Source: Syntrophobacterales bacterium
GTDB lineage: Bacteria; Desulfobacterota; Syntrophia; Syntrophales; UBA6807
Direction: 5' to 3'
Length of the DNA: 5,983 nucleotides
Assembly (NCBI GenBank): GCA_021159265.1
Contig: JAGGSD010000349.1
Coordinates: 1-5,983 of the forward strand
A program made the translations under genes and the position numbers. The notes beneath the pieces were generated by a model. The model searched no databases. It worked only from the letters and a program-made list of their open reading frames with translations, and was not told where the DNA came from. Below are positions 5,217 to 5,983 of this stretch, in pieces; the first letter of the stretch is position 1; each line of letters begins with the position of its first letter.

Positions 5217-5974
5217 GTGCTGAGGGCTATATGCGTCTGAAGCAGAGAACAAACAGTGTCCTACCGAGGATTGATACCAGCCTTGCGCAGGTGCTGCTGG
5301 ATATAGTTCAACAAGTGACACGCAGGGATCGAGATAAAAAGATGTTCCTCTATACGGTCTGATTTGCTGTGATGGATGGGACGAAGTCCCAGTTCACCCT
5401 TTAAACTACAAAAGGCATCCTCCACCGATGTAAACATGATATAGAGTAACCATATCTCGTTTTTTGAAAGATCCATTCTGTCTGTGTGTATGAGGTAACT
5501 GCCGTCATATGGCTTGCCAAGTTTAGATGGATCAAAGCTCCATGTTATTGTAACGGCTCTGCCTTTCTGTTCTTTTACATCAATGGAGAATCCCTTTGAA
5601 ACCCTGCTGTAGCGCTGCCTCAACCGGCCTATTCGCTCCAGAACTTTTGGATATGACTTCAGACGTCTCTTTATGTTGAGACCTTCGCTGAGATATTCTA
5701 TCTTCTGCTCCATGGCATCCCGCGCCTTGTTTACAATAGCCTGCTCCTTCTTCATCTTGCCGTTACTGATACAATGGAAATATGTTTCATTTTCGATATG
5801 TATCTCCTTGACCTTGATTCCTTCTTTTATCTGTTCGAATGAGCCATCTTCTATATGTTCCGGCTTACTGCGCCTGCCTGTGCGTTGCCTGTCTGCGTGC
5901 GGACACGCACAGGCAGGCACGCAGACAGGCAAAAATGGCAAAAGAATTTCTTTATGGCTGATAAGTCCTTTCAA
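5198..5974 (-). pseudogene. C-terminal fragment of an IS1634-like DDE transposase
   Basis: The open stretch 5974-5261 encodes 237 residues, starting from TTG just after an in-frame TAA at 5978-5980. Residues 36-237 resemble the second half of IS1634/IS4-group transposases: VLERIGRLRQRYSRV (111-125), YDGSYLIHTDRMDLSKNEIW (156-175), and YIMFTSVEDAFCSLKGELG (178-196) with the probable catalytic Glu185, then LRPIHH and a HLFISIPACHLLNYI segment. Full-length family members have about 500 or more residues, so the half with both catalytic aspartates is missing from the window. TAG at 5261-5263 interrupts the tail where the family usually has Trp; after it, DTVCSLLQTH and STHLPTADG continue in the same frame to about 5198. 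Residues 16-35 are encoded by the palindromic repeat and are not transposase-like. Non-functional as it stands. Confidence 0.8.
5872..5930. repeat. GC-rich interleaved palindromic repeat, copy B (59 bp)
   Basis: Two perfect inverted-repeat pairs are interleaved. GCCTGCCTGTGCG (5872-5884) pairs with CGCACAGGCAGGC (5906-5918), and GCCTGTCTGCGTGC (5887-5900) pairs with GCACGCAGACAGGC (5917-5930). The order left1-left2-right1-right2 means the two stems cannot form together as a simple nested hairpin: they compete, or they form a pseudoknot-like fold. Bases 5873-5918 match copy A at 207-252 exactly. On the minus strand the element is read in frame as a Cys/Pro/Arg-rich peptide at the start of the transposase fragment. 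Confidence 0.88.
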
Positions 5975-5983
5975 AACTTAAAT

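Noticed and set aside
5010..5321. 103-codon open frame on - across the transposase junction
   Set aside because: It runs antisense to the IS4 pseudogene and in a different frame from the IS1634-like fragment; it is a by-product of the junction.

Overview
This is a 6 kb chromosomal stretch of moderate to low GC from a bacterium. The gene content is a two-gate-domain membrane protein, an ADP-forming acyl-CoA synthetase alpha subunit and a crotonase-fold enzyme. Together with several dispersed intergenic repeats and decayed transposases, this fits an anaerobic, acid- or aromatic-degrading lineage such as Desulfobacterota (the former Deltaproteobacteria). That placement is inference; no rRNA or marker gene is present.

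Layout. 1-365 is non-coding, with a short AACCCTTG-type tandem repeat and one copy of a GC-rich palindromic repeat. 366-1313 (+) is an intact 315-residue membrane protein with two nucleoside-recognition/Gate domains. 1314-1569 is a short gap between convergent genes, possibly holding a decayed frame. 3810-1570 (-) is a two-gene operon: a 463-residue acyl-CoA synthetase (NDP-forming) alpha subunit, then a 263-residue enoyl-CoA hydratase/isomerase-family protein, each with a strong Shine-Dalgarno site. 3831-4051 is intergenic and carries a CGCAAAG-type hairpin repeat. 4052-5983 is a transposon graveyard: an IS4-family element on + with two compensating frameshifts and stop codons, joined tail to tail at about 5198 to the C-terminal half of an IS1634-like transposase on -. 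A second, longer copy of the GC-rich palindromic repeat is fused in frame to the 5' end of that fragment.

How the genes relate. The two minus-strand genes plausibly act on the same acyl-CoA pool: the synthetase alpha subunit interconverts acyl-CoA and acid with ATP formation, provided a beta (ATP-grasp) subunit is encoded elsewhere, and the crotonase acts on an enoyl- or dienoyl-CoA. The crotonase lacks both glutamates of classical hydratases, so isomerase-type chemistry is more likely. The membrane protein is convergent to this operon and has no evident functional link. I see no CRISPR array, tRNA, rRNA or defence system. The most unusual signal is the interleaved palindromic repeat, which is free of stop codons in all six frames and occurs near both ends of the window.
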